Assembly (NCBI GenBank): GCA_001557505.1 | Contig: LSAX01000001.1 | Location: 4,402,001 to 4,466,000 of the forward strand | DNA length: 64,000 bases | Direction: 5' to 3' | Source: Reticulascus tulasneorum | Lineage: Eukaryota; Ascomycota; Sordariomycetes; Glomerellales; Reticulascaceae | Shown: positions 1-11,793 of the stretch, piece by piece | How positions within the stretch are numbered: the first letter of the stretch is position 1 | Layout of the letters: the number at the start of each line of letters is the position of its first letter | Position numbers and translations under genes: made by a program | The notes under the pieces: generated by a model | Databases searched by the model: none | Seen by the model: only the letters and a program-made list of their open reading frames with translations | Told to the model about the DNA's origin: nothing

Positions 1-903
1 GAGTGTGCATGACAGCATGTGTGTCATGTTGAGATGAGTAATTATTAGGATTATGTCCGGCCTCCATATATGCTGCACTAGCTAAGAGAGACTGGTCATC
101 CATGTAGGGACCGGGTGGTTTGTCGAGAATGTCAGTTTTCTCGACAGGTTTCTTGCGGCGGAGTCGGTCATAGAAAGACCAACCCATCCATCTAGCAAAA
201 AGGATAAGAAGAAGGATCGCGAAGATAAGAACGGCAACTGCAAATATGATTAGTCCCGGGGCTCCTTGATACAATGAAGCTTATGTGCAGCGCTCATGCC
301 ATTTTGGAGTAACTCACCTACTGCACCGACAGCAATTGCTATTGTGTTAGTCAACGGCGCAACACTAGACAGCGGTGGCGCCGTTGCAACGGCTGTGCTT
401 GCGGAGGGAAGTAGAGATTGCAAGGTAGAGGTCCCTGAGAGGGTCAAATCAGACATACTAGGGCCAACAGCTAGAGATGTTGCCGAATCTGAGCTCTCTG
501 CTACTTCGTCTTCGGACGTTGTAGGTGTTGGAATTGCCGCTGTTGGGATCGCTGCAGGAGGGCTCGTCGCTTCCGGATTAGTTGCTGCCGGAATCGTTAC
601 AGGTGGCGTCGTAGCTGCCGGAGGTGCGGGTGCCGGAACCACGGAAGAGATCGGCGGGATCGCAGCCGTGGTATCCGGTTTTTTGGTGGTAACCGTCGTT
701 GGGGCCGCTGGAGCTACGGTTACAGGAGCCGCTGTTGTTGGTTCGACGACACTTGACTTCGTGGTCGACGTCGTGCTCTGTGCCCCCACCAGCACATCAC
801 TGACAATTGCACCAGGCAGGCCGAGGATATCGCCTAGGAGACCCCGGCGCACCGGGCGCCATATGAATCGATTCCATATCCCGACGACACCTTGTAAATG
901 CAT
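1..903 (-). CDS. Mucin-like single-pass membrane protein, 3' end outside window
   Basis: Two exons are visible, 903..318 and 237..1, separated by an 80-nt intron (donor GTGAGT, acceptor TTGCAG, phase 1). The first about 180 residues are rich in Thr, Ser, Pro and Ala, as in O-glycosylated stalks. The splice joins this stalk to a strong transmembrane helix (about residues 186-209), followed by a basic RLRRKK stop-transfer patch and a cytosolic tail with a PPGP motif. The tail is still open at the window edge. The layout (Ser/Thr-rich ectodomain, one helix, short tail) resembles fungal wall-stress sensors or similar glycoproteins, but I see no WSC or other named domain. No clear signal peptide follows the chosen Met, so another 5' exon is possible. 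Function is unknown. Confidence 0.6.
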
Positions 904-2451
904 TGTCCTACTGCTCTAGATTACAGCCGGAACTCTCAAACAGCTCTCGTACTTCAGGTGAGGCACAGTTGGCCGACGCATTCGGTATAAAGCCGTCAAG
1001 AGCATCACGGTCTTACACTGAGAGTGTAGTTTGACATGATGGAGTCGTATAAGTTACAGGCGCAATATTGTGAGGAATGGGCGTCAGGTGCTTAGAGAAG
1101 GAACGATTGACAATTAACAAACACAAGGTAAAGGTTCATGAGAGCTTGTGGCAGCAGGGGATGTTATGATTTATCAGGAGCAGCCTGTCAGTTATGGGAA
1201 CGACTCAGTGTGGGACACAAACGCCACCAGTTCTCATAAGAGGACCGTGAACGCTGCGTTTTACACACCAAACCAGCCTGGAGCGTGGTGCTGAGACTGG
1301 CGGCGTAGTAGCCTCCGTCCGAGCTCCAGGCTAGAACCGCGCATGTAATAACAATCACTTTTCAACGTCCGTGACAACGGCCAAATTTAGTGTAGTAGGC
1401 CCTTTTGGTCTGTGTCGAAGGTCCGCGCGCTTGCACGAACGACATGCGGCTGGTGGAGATGATTGTTGTGACGTTCTACGCTAACGGAACGCTCAGGCAT
1501 TGAGCTTAAACCAAGCTGTAAATAATCTTGCGACGGTGCCCTCCGTAGCGTCCCGACGAAAAGGGGGTTTACGCGAATGGCACGATTGAAGATGCGTGGA
1601 TCGATGGAAAACGCAACTGCGAAGGCAACACATTCTCTTCGCTTGCTCGACAGAAAGAATTGGAGCCGAGTGGGTGTTGTCAAAACGATTGGCAATACCC
1701 ACATCCATACTCCATCCCATCTGCTGCATCGAATGCAGGGGCATTTCATCTTCCCGTCTTACCCGGTCACATCATGTACCTGGGTTTGTTGATCGTCATC
1801 AGGCATCGAGAGATCGGGATCCTCGTGTTCCCGTGCTCCCACAATATGATACGCCACAACTGACATCCATCCTCCCTTTGATATCCCGCACCTTGATCTT
1901 ACGCGAGACATCTCTAGCTGGGCTGCCTCATATGGCATGGCGTGCTTTTCTCGCCCAGCTGAAGCTGAGAATGGCTCTCGTGCGAGATGTTGGAGAATCA
2001 ACGCCGTGTTTCCCAACTAACCTTCCAAGCCATGCTTTATCCTCAACCGTAATGTCCCGGTTTTGAATCTCTACAAGAGATTAGGAAACCGATGATATAC
2101 TGTCAAGGCAAGTTATGGCTTGTAACTGAGATCCAACACGCAAAGCGTAGGATCAAATCCACAATGCTAGCAGATCAGTACCCTGGCCTCAATTTCCCAT
2201 CGTCGAGTGTAAAGCCGAGATCCTCCTTGCAAGCGGGGCCTATCGCGGCCCGCTATAATAATGCCAGGGGGCCAATCGCATGACTCAAGTACGCAGCATT
2301 GAGACAAATGACTCATTCAAATCAAAGTCCCAATCGTGATTGAGTAATAGGCAGAGTGAAATATACACACAGAAGAACTACTGTTTACTACCAATTAAGG
2401 ATATAATCCCTGAGCTCAGATCTCCTGGCATTCGGGAACGAACGGATTGTC
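904..2451. other. Intergenic, no supported gene
   Basis: This 1.5-kb stretch has only short overlapping open frames on both strands (notably 1387-2066) with no recognisable family, continuous exon chain or start context. Nothing repetitive or RNA-like was seen. Confidence 0.5.
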
Positions 2452-3257
2452 ATGGCAGACGAAAGTCTTCGTTTGACAGGTGCGGAGGTGATACTCAAAC
2501 CTGTTCAGGAAGATGACTTATTAGCTATTGTCAGCTCCCATGAATATTCCTTATGTGCGGGTGAAGAGCTGACATGCAGAAGGCTAGTGGTTATTATGAG
2601 AGCTTCCCATCAACCTGGCATAATCAGGTGGAACCGCTAAGCAAACGCGTCGCGCTCGACCTCCGCATTGCACGCTTCGCGAAGCGCATGAGGCCCTGGT
2701 TGAAAGAGCCAAAAATGCGCTGGACGAAAGCTTGCTTGAAGAGCAATGGCAAGATAATCGGGTACGCCGGCTGGGCAGAGCCCGGCCGCCAACCGTTATG
2801 CAATCTCTGGCGCTTCGATGCTATTCATGAACTCGGACATGCAGAGCGAGAGGGCTGGTCACAAGCAGAGGTCGATGAGATGTTGGACCACGTGGACGTC
2901 GCTTTCTGGGGTTCTATGCTAGAGAGAAATGACTCAATCCGGAAGGAGATAATGAAAGACGAGCCACATTGGTAAGCCTTCGGTTCCCATTATTGTTGAT
3001 GTGTCCAAAGAATAATCACAACTGTCAGGTTCCTCGCACCACTGTGGGTTATCGCTGGTTACCGTGGCAAGGGTGTTGCAACTATGCTCCTAGGTGAAGT
3101 CATCAAGATCGCAGATGCGGGACATCAGTCTATCCCAATCTATCTCCAGGCAGCACCCGAGGCTCGTAGAATGTATCAGCACTTTGGGTTTGAGGCCGTG
3201 GAAAACGAAAAGGACAGCCCAGTGATGATTAGACGAGGACCAAAGAATAGGACATGA
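2452..3257 (+). CDS. GNAT-family N-acetyltransferase
   Basis: Three exons, 2452..2529, 2580..2971 and 3029..3257, give 232 residues. Intron 1 (50 nt) has a weak GTCAGC donor but a perfect GCTGAC branch and a CAG acceptor. Intron 2 (57 nt) is GTAAGC to TGTCAG. All phases agree. The protein has the layout of fungal GNAT enzymes: an SxYYESFP-like segment near the N-terminus, a central strand with GKIIGYAGW, then motif A (WVIAGYRGKGVA, matching the R-x-x-G-x-A acetyl-CoA pyrophosphate loop). A C-terminal motif B region, ARRMYQHFGFE, is also typical. It would transfer an acetyl group from acetyl-CoA to an amine; the substrate cannot be read from the sequence. The first intron is the least certain part of the model. 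Confidence 0.82.
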
Positions 3258-5693
3258 GTGATGAATTGGATCCGGGAGGTAGTTAATTGACTCCTCCAGT
3301 TGGTATTGTTTCTACGAGCAAGCTACCATCATTGAAGTCGCACCTCAGTAAGCTAACCCCCACTCAAGGACAGCGATCTGACCTTGCCAGTTGTGGTACA
3401 CGCCGACGGACTACCATTCCATCGGACTACCATTCCATCAATGCGTTGCCACGTTGTGTACTTCGCCGACTCTGTAGCCACGGGATCGGTTCGGCAGCAG
3501 CTCTATCACCTATGCAAGTTATAGAAGTGCGAGCCGCGTTCATCCTTTGGCAATACAGAAACGGCGGTGTGAGGCAGATCAGCAGGGTAGCATGTTCAGT
3601 TTGCCTGGATCTTGTGTATTGCCCGGGGCTGCGATACGAGTTCGATGCGTCAGAGCTTGACCGGAGGAGAAAAGTGTAGTTCTGTGCCCGGTCAGCTACT
3701 AAGCGTGGATAGCTGCAGCGGCGGTCGCCACAGATTGCCGTTTCCAAATCCTGTCCGAGCCTCCGGGGCCAATCCTTACCCGCCACGCGAGTCGTTCCAT
3801 GCAGCCGGTCACGATGTTAAAACACAAGGCAACCGACTAAGCCTCACCGCCCTCCGGACTCTGCCGGGCGGACCCAGGGCTTGTCGTCAGGCAGTAACGC
3901 AAGGGTTCCCGTGGCGCCTCTGACAGGCATGCATATGCGTCATCGCGAGCTGCGTGTCGCCGAACGGGGAAGTCGCTTCGAAGCGATGGAAGTTCGGCCA
4001 GCATCTTGCCAACCTGTTTCCCACCCGGGACACGCCAGCCGGCATTTAATTGTTGAGAAAGACCGAGCACCGTTGCAAGACTAGAGGAGCCCGACGGGGT
4101 GCTGCAGCATTTTCATTTGTTTCCAATATCGCAGTGACCGAATGAGCACCCGACTTCCCTAAATCATCACCAGCAAGACCCCCACGCGCTTCACGTGAGG
4201 GTGAGCATCTGCAGGCGGACACCCCATCACTCGTTGAACACGCCGATACCAATTGCCGTAGCCGACCGTGTATTCCATCGGCACTCTCAGGGAATATGGA
4301 AAGGGGAGGGGTAACTTGGTCAGCCATTCGTCAATGGATATGAATGTGGCCCATGGAACAAAAAGGGCGCTTGTAGGCGATGGTGGACACGAAAAGACTG
4401 CATGTGGGCGTGGGGCTGGCACACCGAGCCCGGTCGCCCGGGTCAAGACTTGGATGGTGGTGGTCTTTGGGAGCGGGGGGATATCGATATCCAGAGGCTT
4501 GGGAAGCATCGCAAGGGGCAATTTGGAAAACTAATTATTCGTGGGGGGATGATGGATGGATTGCAAACCGAGAATTAAAAGGAGGTCTTCGGAACTCAAT
4601 TTGCGAATGGTGGTTGGTGAATTGGACCCCGAAACCAGCGTTGAGGAATCAAATGATCGTTCTATTCGTAGATGATGGGCCATTGGCGTGGGGGTCATAA
4701 CTGATCGCCAGCCCCTGGCCTCGCTGTTCGATCGCACAGACAATGCATCATATCATGGACTGTGACGAAAACAGACACCTTTTGTGTCGGCGATTTGCTG
4801 GTTCTGGCCGGCCTGTCCAATCAATCATCCAGGCCGACGTATTTCCAACCAATGCACCAACGCTCTTCTCATCCTCAGCCGTCCAGCTGTCCAAGAAACA
4901 TGCAGCTGTACCTGCTTCGTTCCATCCATCAGCTTGATCCTGTCCCTGCTGACGGTCACACGCACGAACGCCACAGAGCCGCTGATGAGATGCAGGGGTG
5001 GAAGGGATTACAGAAGCACACACAGGTGCAAGCTAACAAGATAGTGCATGGGCAATCAAAAGGGCTGCTTCCAACGGAAATGCCAACTTCACAGGATCCG
5101 ACCGGGGGACCGGGGCTTCTGGCCTGTAGGAAGCCATCCTTGAGACCACCACGTTTGGTGGCGCCGTGCCCTTGTGATACGCTATCGGGGTTTGCTCACC
5201 GTGGAGTTGGGAAGCCAGACACATCGAAATCCAACCAGCCGTAATAGCCCGCATGGCCACCCCCACGCCGTCGACGGTGCCGATGCTTGCAGCCAAGAAG
5301 TAGGGTAGCAGGTCGAAAAGCCGCATTGCAAGCATCATGGGATCCTCGGGTTGGTTTTGGGGCTCTTGTGTCTCCTTAAAGAGGACCTCATGACCCGGGC
5401 AAACTTTATTTATTGGTCTTTGTTCGTGCTCCCTATACTAGGTGTCAGATTATCGAGAGCAAACGGTATTGCCTCTTCTGCTTTTCTCATTCGTCCCGTT
5501 TCCCTTGTGTCTCTTTAAATCTCCTTGCGGTCAACCAAGGGTTATTTGTCTTATAAAAAAGCATTTCCTGCTCTCTGCCCTCCCTTTTACTCAAAAGTTT
5601 ATCCTCCAAGGCAACATTTATTCTTCAAGTCCAGCCGAAAGTTATCGTCGATTTCAGTCGACAGCTCCTTAACTAAGACATCACATATTCAAG
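3258..5693. other. Intergenic, includes 5' region of the aldolase gene
   Basis: There is no supported coding region in 2.4 kb. A 16-bp unit is tandemly duplicated at about 3407-3439. The last 200 bp before 5694 are pyrimidine-rich (5465-5600), a common feature of highly used fungal promoters and leaders. Confidence 0.5.
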
Positions 5694-6695
5694 ATGCCTG
5701 CAACCACCCTCGCTACTCCTCCACCACCAGAACGGGTCCCAGTTTTGGGCGGGCCCAAAGCCGCCCACACCCGGCTTCCAGATGGAGTTTACGTCCCAAC
5801 CCTCGCCTTCTTCACAGAAGCAGATGAGCTCGACACAAACACCCTGGAGCGACATCTCGTTCGCCTGATCAATGCCGGGGTCGCCGGTATTGTTGTGCAC
5901 GGCTCCAATGGCGAGGCTGTCCATCTCACAAGAGAGGAACGAAACGCCGCTATCCGATGTGCCAAAGACACCATCCATCAAGAAGCGCACGATGTCAAGA
6001 TTCCTTTGATTGCGGGATGCGGGGCCCAATCAACCCGTGAGACCCTCCAGCTTTGCAGAGATGCAGCAAAGTGTGGAGCCACACACACCCTGATGCTACC
6101 TCCCAGCTATTACGGGCCACTCTTGGATGACGACAAAGTGGTGCAGCACTTCTACGACGTCGCCGATGCCAGCCCCATCCCGCTGCTGATCTACAACTTC
6201 CCCGCCGCAGCCTCGGGCCGCGACCTCAGCTCCGACACCATTGTGCGCATCGCCCAGCACCCCAATGTCGTTGGCGTGAAACTTACCTGCGGTAATACGG
6301 GAAAACTGGCGCGCGTTGTGGCTGACGTGCCTGAGGGGTTCTTTGTTGGAGGTGGCAGCGCCGACTTCATCCTCCAGGGACAGGTGGTCGGCGCGAATGG
6401 GACCATCTCCGGATTGGCCAACATTGCACCCCGAGCATGTGTGCGCATCATGGAACTATTCGCAGCGGGGAGGCTTCAGGATGCCAAGCGTCTGCAGGCC
6501 GTGGTGGCAAAGGCGGACTGGATCGCCATCAAGACCGGGTTTGTGGGTGTCAAGGCAGCCATTGGGCATTTTGAACAGTACGGTGGTGCTCCCCGCAAGC
6601 CGTGCGCCAGGCCCTCCGCACAGGAGCTCAAGGGCATTGCGGAGGGACTGGAGGATTTGCACCTGCTGGAGATGGCACTGGAGGCGAAGAACTAA
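5694..6695 (+). CDS. Dihydrodipicolinate synthase/2-keto-3-deoxy acid aldolase family protein
   Basis: A single intronless exon encodes 333 residues, slightly longer than the usual 290-320 because of a Pro-rich N-terminal extension. The class I aldolase (DapA/NAL) signature is complete: GSNGE at residues 70-74 (substrate carboxylate loop), the catalytic Tyr167 in IYNFP, and the Schiff-base Lys196 in VGVKLTCG. Fungi make lysine through alpha-aminoadipate, so a biosynthetic DapA role is unlikely. Established fungal members cleave 2-keto-3-deoxy sugar acids (galacturonate and rhamnose catabolism) or 4-hydroxy-2-oxoglutarate, and one of these is the probable reaction. No sugar-acid catabolic neighbours are present to decide which. 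The start is supported by a purine-rich context (CAAGATG) after a pyrimidine-rich leader. Confidence 0.88.
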   Translation: MPATTLATPPPPERVPVLGGPKAAHTRLPDGVYVPTLAFFTEADELDTNTLERHLVRLINAGVAGIVVHGSNGEAVHLTREERNAAIRCAKDTIHQEAHDVKIPLIAGCGAQSTRETLQLCRDAAKCGATHTLMLPPSYYGPLLDDDKVVQHFYDVADASPIPLLIYNFPAAASGRDLSSDTIVRIAQHPNVVGVKLTCGNTGKLARVVADVPEGFFVGGGSADFILQGQVVGANGTISGLANIAPRACVRIMELFAAGRLQDAKRLQAVVAKADWIAIKTGFVGVKAAIGHFEQYGGAPRKPCARPSAQELKGIAEGLEDLHLLEMALEAKN

Positions 6696-8723
6696 CCTAA
6701 CCAACTAGCAAGCATAGAGGATGGATGGTTCTAGTTCATAATCTGTGGGGGGAGGCTTGCGTGCTAAGACCTCCGATGTCCAGGAATGGCGAGAGGCGCG
6801 GCTGGAATAAGCTTATGGAGGGGTCGAAGGAGGGGATGGAGGCGCCATTCACGAAACCTGTTTGGAGGGAAAATCGATCGTGTTTTCTAGGGCCAACGAA
6901 AAGCGTATGGATTGACGGGGCCTCAGCCCTTCTGCTGCCCTCTGCTGTGCTGATAGCTGAGGCTACGAAAAACGGCGTTGCCGGTTCAAGTTTGTGTTGC
7001 ATTAGATTTTACCAATCAACAAGACCCTCGCGGGTCGTGGAAATTCCAAGTCATGAGGCTTTTGCAGCGCCGTGCCACCCTCCAACTACGAGCGAAGCGT
7101 GAGATGTGCCATGCGAGCTTGGTTACACATCCGTTCTAGAACGACGAACCCCATCCCCCACGCTTCGCGATGTGTTTTCCGCAGAATGCTCCGTTGACGT
7201 GCATGGGAATCTCTTCCAGGTGTGCCCACCTACTTGTCCGGGATATTGGTCTTGGAATAGCAAGGCAAGTTTACATTGCGTGGGATGTATGCTCATCTCC
7301 TTTGTTGGGGATGGCTCTTGCATGAAGGACAATGTTGAGGCCCCACCGCCGCTCTTCAACAATCGTGATCCGGGGGCAATTCTCGGACAGTGGTCTTGAG
7401 AATTGCCACCTGCTGTGATATCGCATTAGTAGCCATGGTCTTCAACGACTAGCTGATGACTTTGACTGGCGGAAATGCCACGGACGGAGGAGGTCGGTCG
7501 TTTCTCCCAATTCTTCGACATCATGCCACCATCACTACATGCCCTGGTTAGTGACATGGACTTGGCTTGCTGCACCCCGCATTCCAAGACCACTTCCATC
7601 ACGGGTACTTACCCCGAAGCCCGAGTCAGCCCGAACCCAGAATCGTCTTCCGTCATCCCGCAGCTCTAATTATGTAAACCGCCCGAAGCTCTTGTCCATC
7701 CCTTCTTACCTAACAGGATCCAGAACGGACATGTCTGTCACTCGGGAATAACTAAGCTCGTCTGAGGCAATCGAAGCGTAATATTAGGTACAAATATAGG
7801 TCAGACGGTCGTTGAGGTTGAAGCAAGGTGGTCTCAGGGTCGTATCCCGAGGATCGGAGTGTACCTGGTCGTGGCTTGACCCCCACGATGGAGGGAACGA
7901 GGAAACTTTAGAGCCTCAGCCACGGCATACCCCACGGATTTGGATTGTTGGGACTGGGCGTTTGCATGTGAAGCGGGGGATGGGCGTACTATTCCCGTGT
8001 TCGATCTTCTGCGCAATGCATGGCAACATGGGCCTGCAGGTTGGTGGAATTCCGTCTCGTGATGGTGGCAAGTCTGCGCAATGACTCGGTCCCCCACCGA
8101 CAACGAACTTAGGTAATGGGAAGTGAATCCGCACGACTTCTCCTTCCGGCTCCTTGCATATAGATGGCCTCAGACCGTACTGGGCTCGGGCGATGGGTGG
8201 GGGGTGTGGCTTCCGCCAAGAAAGGGCTTCAAGTTCGCCACGAGTACTCAACTACAATGCAAGACAGCTGCGTTCCCAGCTTGAGAAGAAATGGATTGTC
8301 AAGATGCCGTGTGACTTGTATTAGGTATAATGTCAGTGGTCGATAATGTGCCACGTCGCTATCTAAAGTCACCCGGATGATTATGCTTTTTCTCACGACT
8401 CCCAGGTTCATGTACATGTTGGGCTTGTACGTTTACTTCTAGCTCTCGGCGAGACAGTCACGGTGAGATATATATCTTCAAAATAATCATATTGAGTTTT
8501 GATATTACGTCTTAGACCAAATAGAGAGATATTGTTGTCCGTCGGTGTTCCCCTAAACCCTGTGGGAGACATCATGCGCTTTGGACAGGGCTCAAGACCT
8601 CGATGTTAAGCATCTGCAGTCGGATCGCAAGCATACCGTGAGTATTAAGATTAGTACGCAGATATGCCGCAATGCCCGAGTAATCGTTTCTTCTATACAT
8701 TTCGTAATTTAAAATGTTGATTT
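6696..8723. other. Intergenic, no supported gene
   Basis: Two kilobases between convergent genes. Short frames occur on both strands but none has a recognisable domain, and I could not chain exons. I see no repeats or RNA genes. Confidence 0.5.
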
Positions 8724-9548
8724 TCATTCGTACTTTCTCATCACCGTGTTTCCTTCCACCTTCTTGTCAAAGTCCGGAATATGGGTTGAGTGACACCAGG
8801 GCTTCAGCCCAATCTCCTTTCGGATCAAATCTGCAAAGCAGCCGAGCCAACCATCTCTTGGGAATCGCTTGATTACATCCTCTCGTGTGTCATCGTGTAT
8901 TATTTGCGAGTAGTTCTCAACTCCCGGGTAGTCGCTCACATTGTCATAAATAGTGGCGAGCTGGATAACGTGGCCCAAAAATGTGATGGTTCCATCAGTT
9001 CCAAGATCTTGGTGGCGGATGATTGTCTCGCACACAGCCTCGGCTTGATCCTTTGGCGCTCCAAGGACCGTTTGCAGCAGGTTAAGTGCGATAATGCCAC
9101 CGGAGAACTCGAATGACATGCGGGTGGACTGGATATTCTCATCTGTGCCGCCAATATCGTGAAGGAGGCATGTCAGAGCAAGCGTTGAGGGCGAGAAACT
9201 AGCCGCATATTCTGGAAATTGCTGTTTGATGATTGCCATCCCTATTCATGAGTGAGCCACCGAGACCAGAAGACAAAATAATGCCAAGAATTGGACCTTC
9301 ATATCCTTACCAAAGTAGTAAACTCTCATAGAGTGGTTGAAAACCTTTGGAGCCAATCGCTGTCTCGCGTACTCTTGAACCTTCACCGCGATGGGATCAT
9401 CTGATGGAAACTTTATGTCGTCGACCAATAGGCTCGTGGGTCTATTTATGTACGCCTTTCCTTTGAGAACCTTGCTCACATCCACGGGCACGGCAGTCCA
9501 CCCGTTCCGAGCAACTTCAGCATCTGAGGTCGACATGTTGAATGGCAA
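8724..9548 (-). CDS. HD-domain protein of the cyanamide hydratase/Ddi2 family
   Basis: Exons 9548..9311 and 9241..8724 (69-nt intron, GTAAGG to GAATAG, phase 1) give 251 residues, or 247 from the second Met. The family length is about 245. Metal-site motifs are intact: NHSMRVYYFG with His72, LLHDIG with His107-Asp108, IIRHQDLG with His156, and Asp179 in IYDN. In this family (Myrothecium cyanamide hydratase, yeast Ddi2/Ddi3) zinc-dependent hydration converts cyanamide to urea. Fungal genomes carry several paralogues, and their natural substrates are poorly known. The intron falls exactly after YYFG, which supports the splice model. No neighbouring gene indicates a pathway. Confidence 0.87.
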
Positions 9549-10194
9549 TTTAAGTGTTTGGTGATTGTCTGAGGTGCATCACTGTATTAGGCGGTCAGAA
9601 GATTAATTTGATGAGGATTTCTCGAACATTAAGTAAAGGCTCGACCTGCACTCCATCACAATTTTTACGTCATCAGCCGATTTCCCAGTCGGCATTTGAA
9701 TCAAATGCCTTAATACCAGGATTCAACAGCCATATACTAGCCCAACGATTTAGCGCCTCCAAACACGGATCTCTCGGGATTGAGGGCCCCCTAGACGAGA
9801 CCGACCACCCAAGGCCGTCGGCAACCCGACGGCGGTCCGTAATAGTAGGAGGCCTAACTCGATCCGATTCGTTCCCATACGTGCGATGCACCCCAGATGG
9901 CCAGGTGTTCACTAATTGAACGCACAAGCTTACATCCCCAACTTCATCAATTTTAGGGACTGACTAATGCAGCAGATATTCTGGCGCCCGATTGGCTTGA
10001 ATGCCTTTTAATCGCGGCACTAGGCTCTCCTTTGTTTTAGCATCCGCGGAGATGAGGCTATACAGGTTCAAAGTTTTGATGATACTACGTAAATAGCACT
10101 AATATGCATGTTGCTTACATCTACTTGCAACGACAGTCGGGTTTGCTACTTCACACTGTAATTCGGCTTGTAAGTCCCCCCGGTATACATGATT
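9549..10194. other. Intergenic between two same-strand genes
   Basis: A 0.65-kb region upstream of the HD-domain gene and downstream of the oxidoreductase gene. No coding or structural feature was recognised. Confidence 0.5.
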
Positions 10195-11200
10195 TCAGTC
10201 TCTGTCATCGGGATGGAACACCAGTGCCCTGACCTCGATACTCTCCCTCGCCGGCGTACCTTCGGCGGCAGTGGGGTCCACAAATGCCGTATGAGGAACC
10301 CGTCGTGCGCGACCGTCAGTCTTGCTATCGAAGCACTTGATGAGGAGCACCTCGCTTGGCGTCAGCCCTGACTTATAATACCACCGCTGCGAGTCGTTAT
10401 GTCGAACAGCGTACGTCTCGCCTCGGCGGTTGGGGTATATCAACTCAATCACGACGAGGTCACTATCTGAAACTGTATGCGCGTCCGCCACGGTAAGGGG
10501 ATCGCGCTGCACTGTCTTGATCGGACGCCAGACATTGATGATCTGCACACGGCCCTTGACAAGCTCCTCCGCTTCGTCGGGTAGGTGGTGGGGCACACGG
10601 GAGAGCGAAGCGCTGTATGACTGGTCGATATGCACGCGCTGGACGGGACCGCGAAGTGCGCGGTCTTGATTAGCCGTCTCCGGTGCCTGACGGCGAATTG
10701 TATGGTCGAAGATAAATATGCGGGAAGCGCCGGTGCTTGAAAGGGAGTCAGTGAAACGATACTCCGTGTTTATCGACTACTGTTATAACATTGTGGTGGA
10801 GGGCATGTCCTTTGACTTACACATCTTTAAGCAACTGCTCCACTTCCGGGTAGTAGACTGCCTTTATATGGTCGTCATCGTTGAAATCCTTCTCCTCAGC
10901 CACATGAGGATGAATCTGGAAACCGTTGCCATCGAGGGAGAACTCGCTCTCCAAACCTCTTACATCGTGGACGGTCACAGGATGAGTCTCGACGGGCCGT
11001 TCATATGTTTCCGGACGATCTACATAGGATGCGTGAGGAGGTGATCCATCTTCGGGATCTTTGTGGAAGTTCAAGGTGGTTTCAATGTCCTTTTTGGTCA
11101 GCGTGGTTGTGGCGGTGTTAACTAGGGGTTGGTGTTCATGCTGGTTGAGGGACGCCAAATTGCTTGGGTTCAAGGTCTGAAGCACAGCTGCCGATGCCAT
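10195..11200 (-). CDS. CmcJ/AsaB-like hydroxylase/desaturase family protein
   Basis: Exons 11200..10821 and 10735..10195 (85-nt intron, GTAAGT donor, CACTGAC branch, TCAAG acceptor, phase 2) give 306 residues. The second exon opens with TGASRIFIFDHTIRR, followed by VHIDQS, NVWRPI and a C-terminal VPHTAF plus ESIEVRALVF. This is the pattern of the GA4-desaturase/CmcJ/AsaB/NvfI family, whose members hydroxylate or desaturate secondary-metabolite scaffolds. The His-x-Asp of VHIDQ and the later His of VPHTAF are the likely metal ligands by family knowledge. Other acceptors in the intron were tested and put the second exon out of frame. No polyketide or peptide synthetase lies nearby, so this is not an obvious biosynthetic cluster. 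Confidence 0.82.
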
Positions 11201-11793
11201 TTTCTCTATGAGATCTCAGCTTGAGATGTTGTACCGAAGTATTAAGGAGAAGATGAGGTCGAAATGATTTCTTGGAGTTAGCAAAGGTCTCAAGCTCTTG
11301 TTTGGCTCGCGGGACCTCGTTTCCCTTTATCTGCCAGTTGGCTGGCGATTCCCCGCAAGCACGCCATTCTCGCATGTCAATGCTGTGACGTCGGATTGAT
11401 AAGCTGGTTCCGGGGGGACCGCCTATGAAGCAGAGAAGTGATTTCACTCGACTATGTAGTTTCTAGATCACAAATTGACTCGGTGGAAGAATGTCCGCTC
11501 GGCCACCGAAATACCTAAAGCCGTCGGATATCACGTGTACCGACTCAAAAGGATCAAAATGCTATCATAGAGTGGTTGCCAAGACCTGCGAGCCCGTTCG
11601 TGTGGAATCCCGCAGGATTGAGATTAAGTTATGATTGAGATAAAGCCAGCTTTCGCATCTATTAAATGACCCAAGGATCCTGCGTTATGACAGGACAAGC
11701 ATGCTGTCTGGAGCCCCAGATCAGAACCCTGTCCGTTTCTAGTATAATACAACCATTCATCTACCAGCCCGTAGTAGCCAGCTGTGGATACAG
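11201..11793. other. Intergenic
   Basis: A 0.6-kb region between two minus-strand genes, containing the promoter of the oxidoreductase gene and the 3' flank of the permease gene. No specific site was recognised. Confidence 0.45.

Noticed and set aside
296..919. Long plus-strand open frame rich in Val/Gly/Ala opposite the mucin-like gene
   Set aside because: It is the antisense shadow of the low-complexity Thr/Pro/Ala region. The minus strand carries the splice signals and the transmembrane helix.
4046..4743. Several overlapping 60-120 residue frames on both strands
   Set aside because: Mutually overlapping, no domain content and no splice continuity; typical background in GC-balanced intergenic DNA.
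5694..6695. Reading the DapA-family gene as lysine biosynthesis
   Set aside because: Fungi make lysine through alpha-aminoadipate, so a sugar-acid or hydroxy-oxoglutarate aldolase role is more likely.
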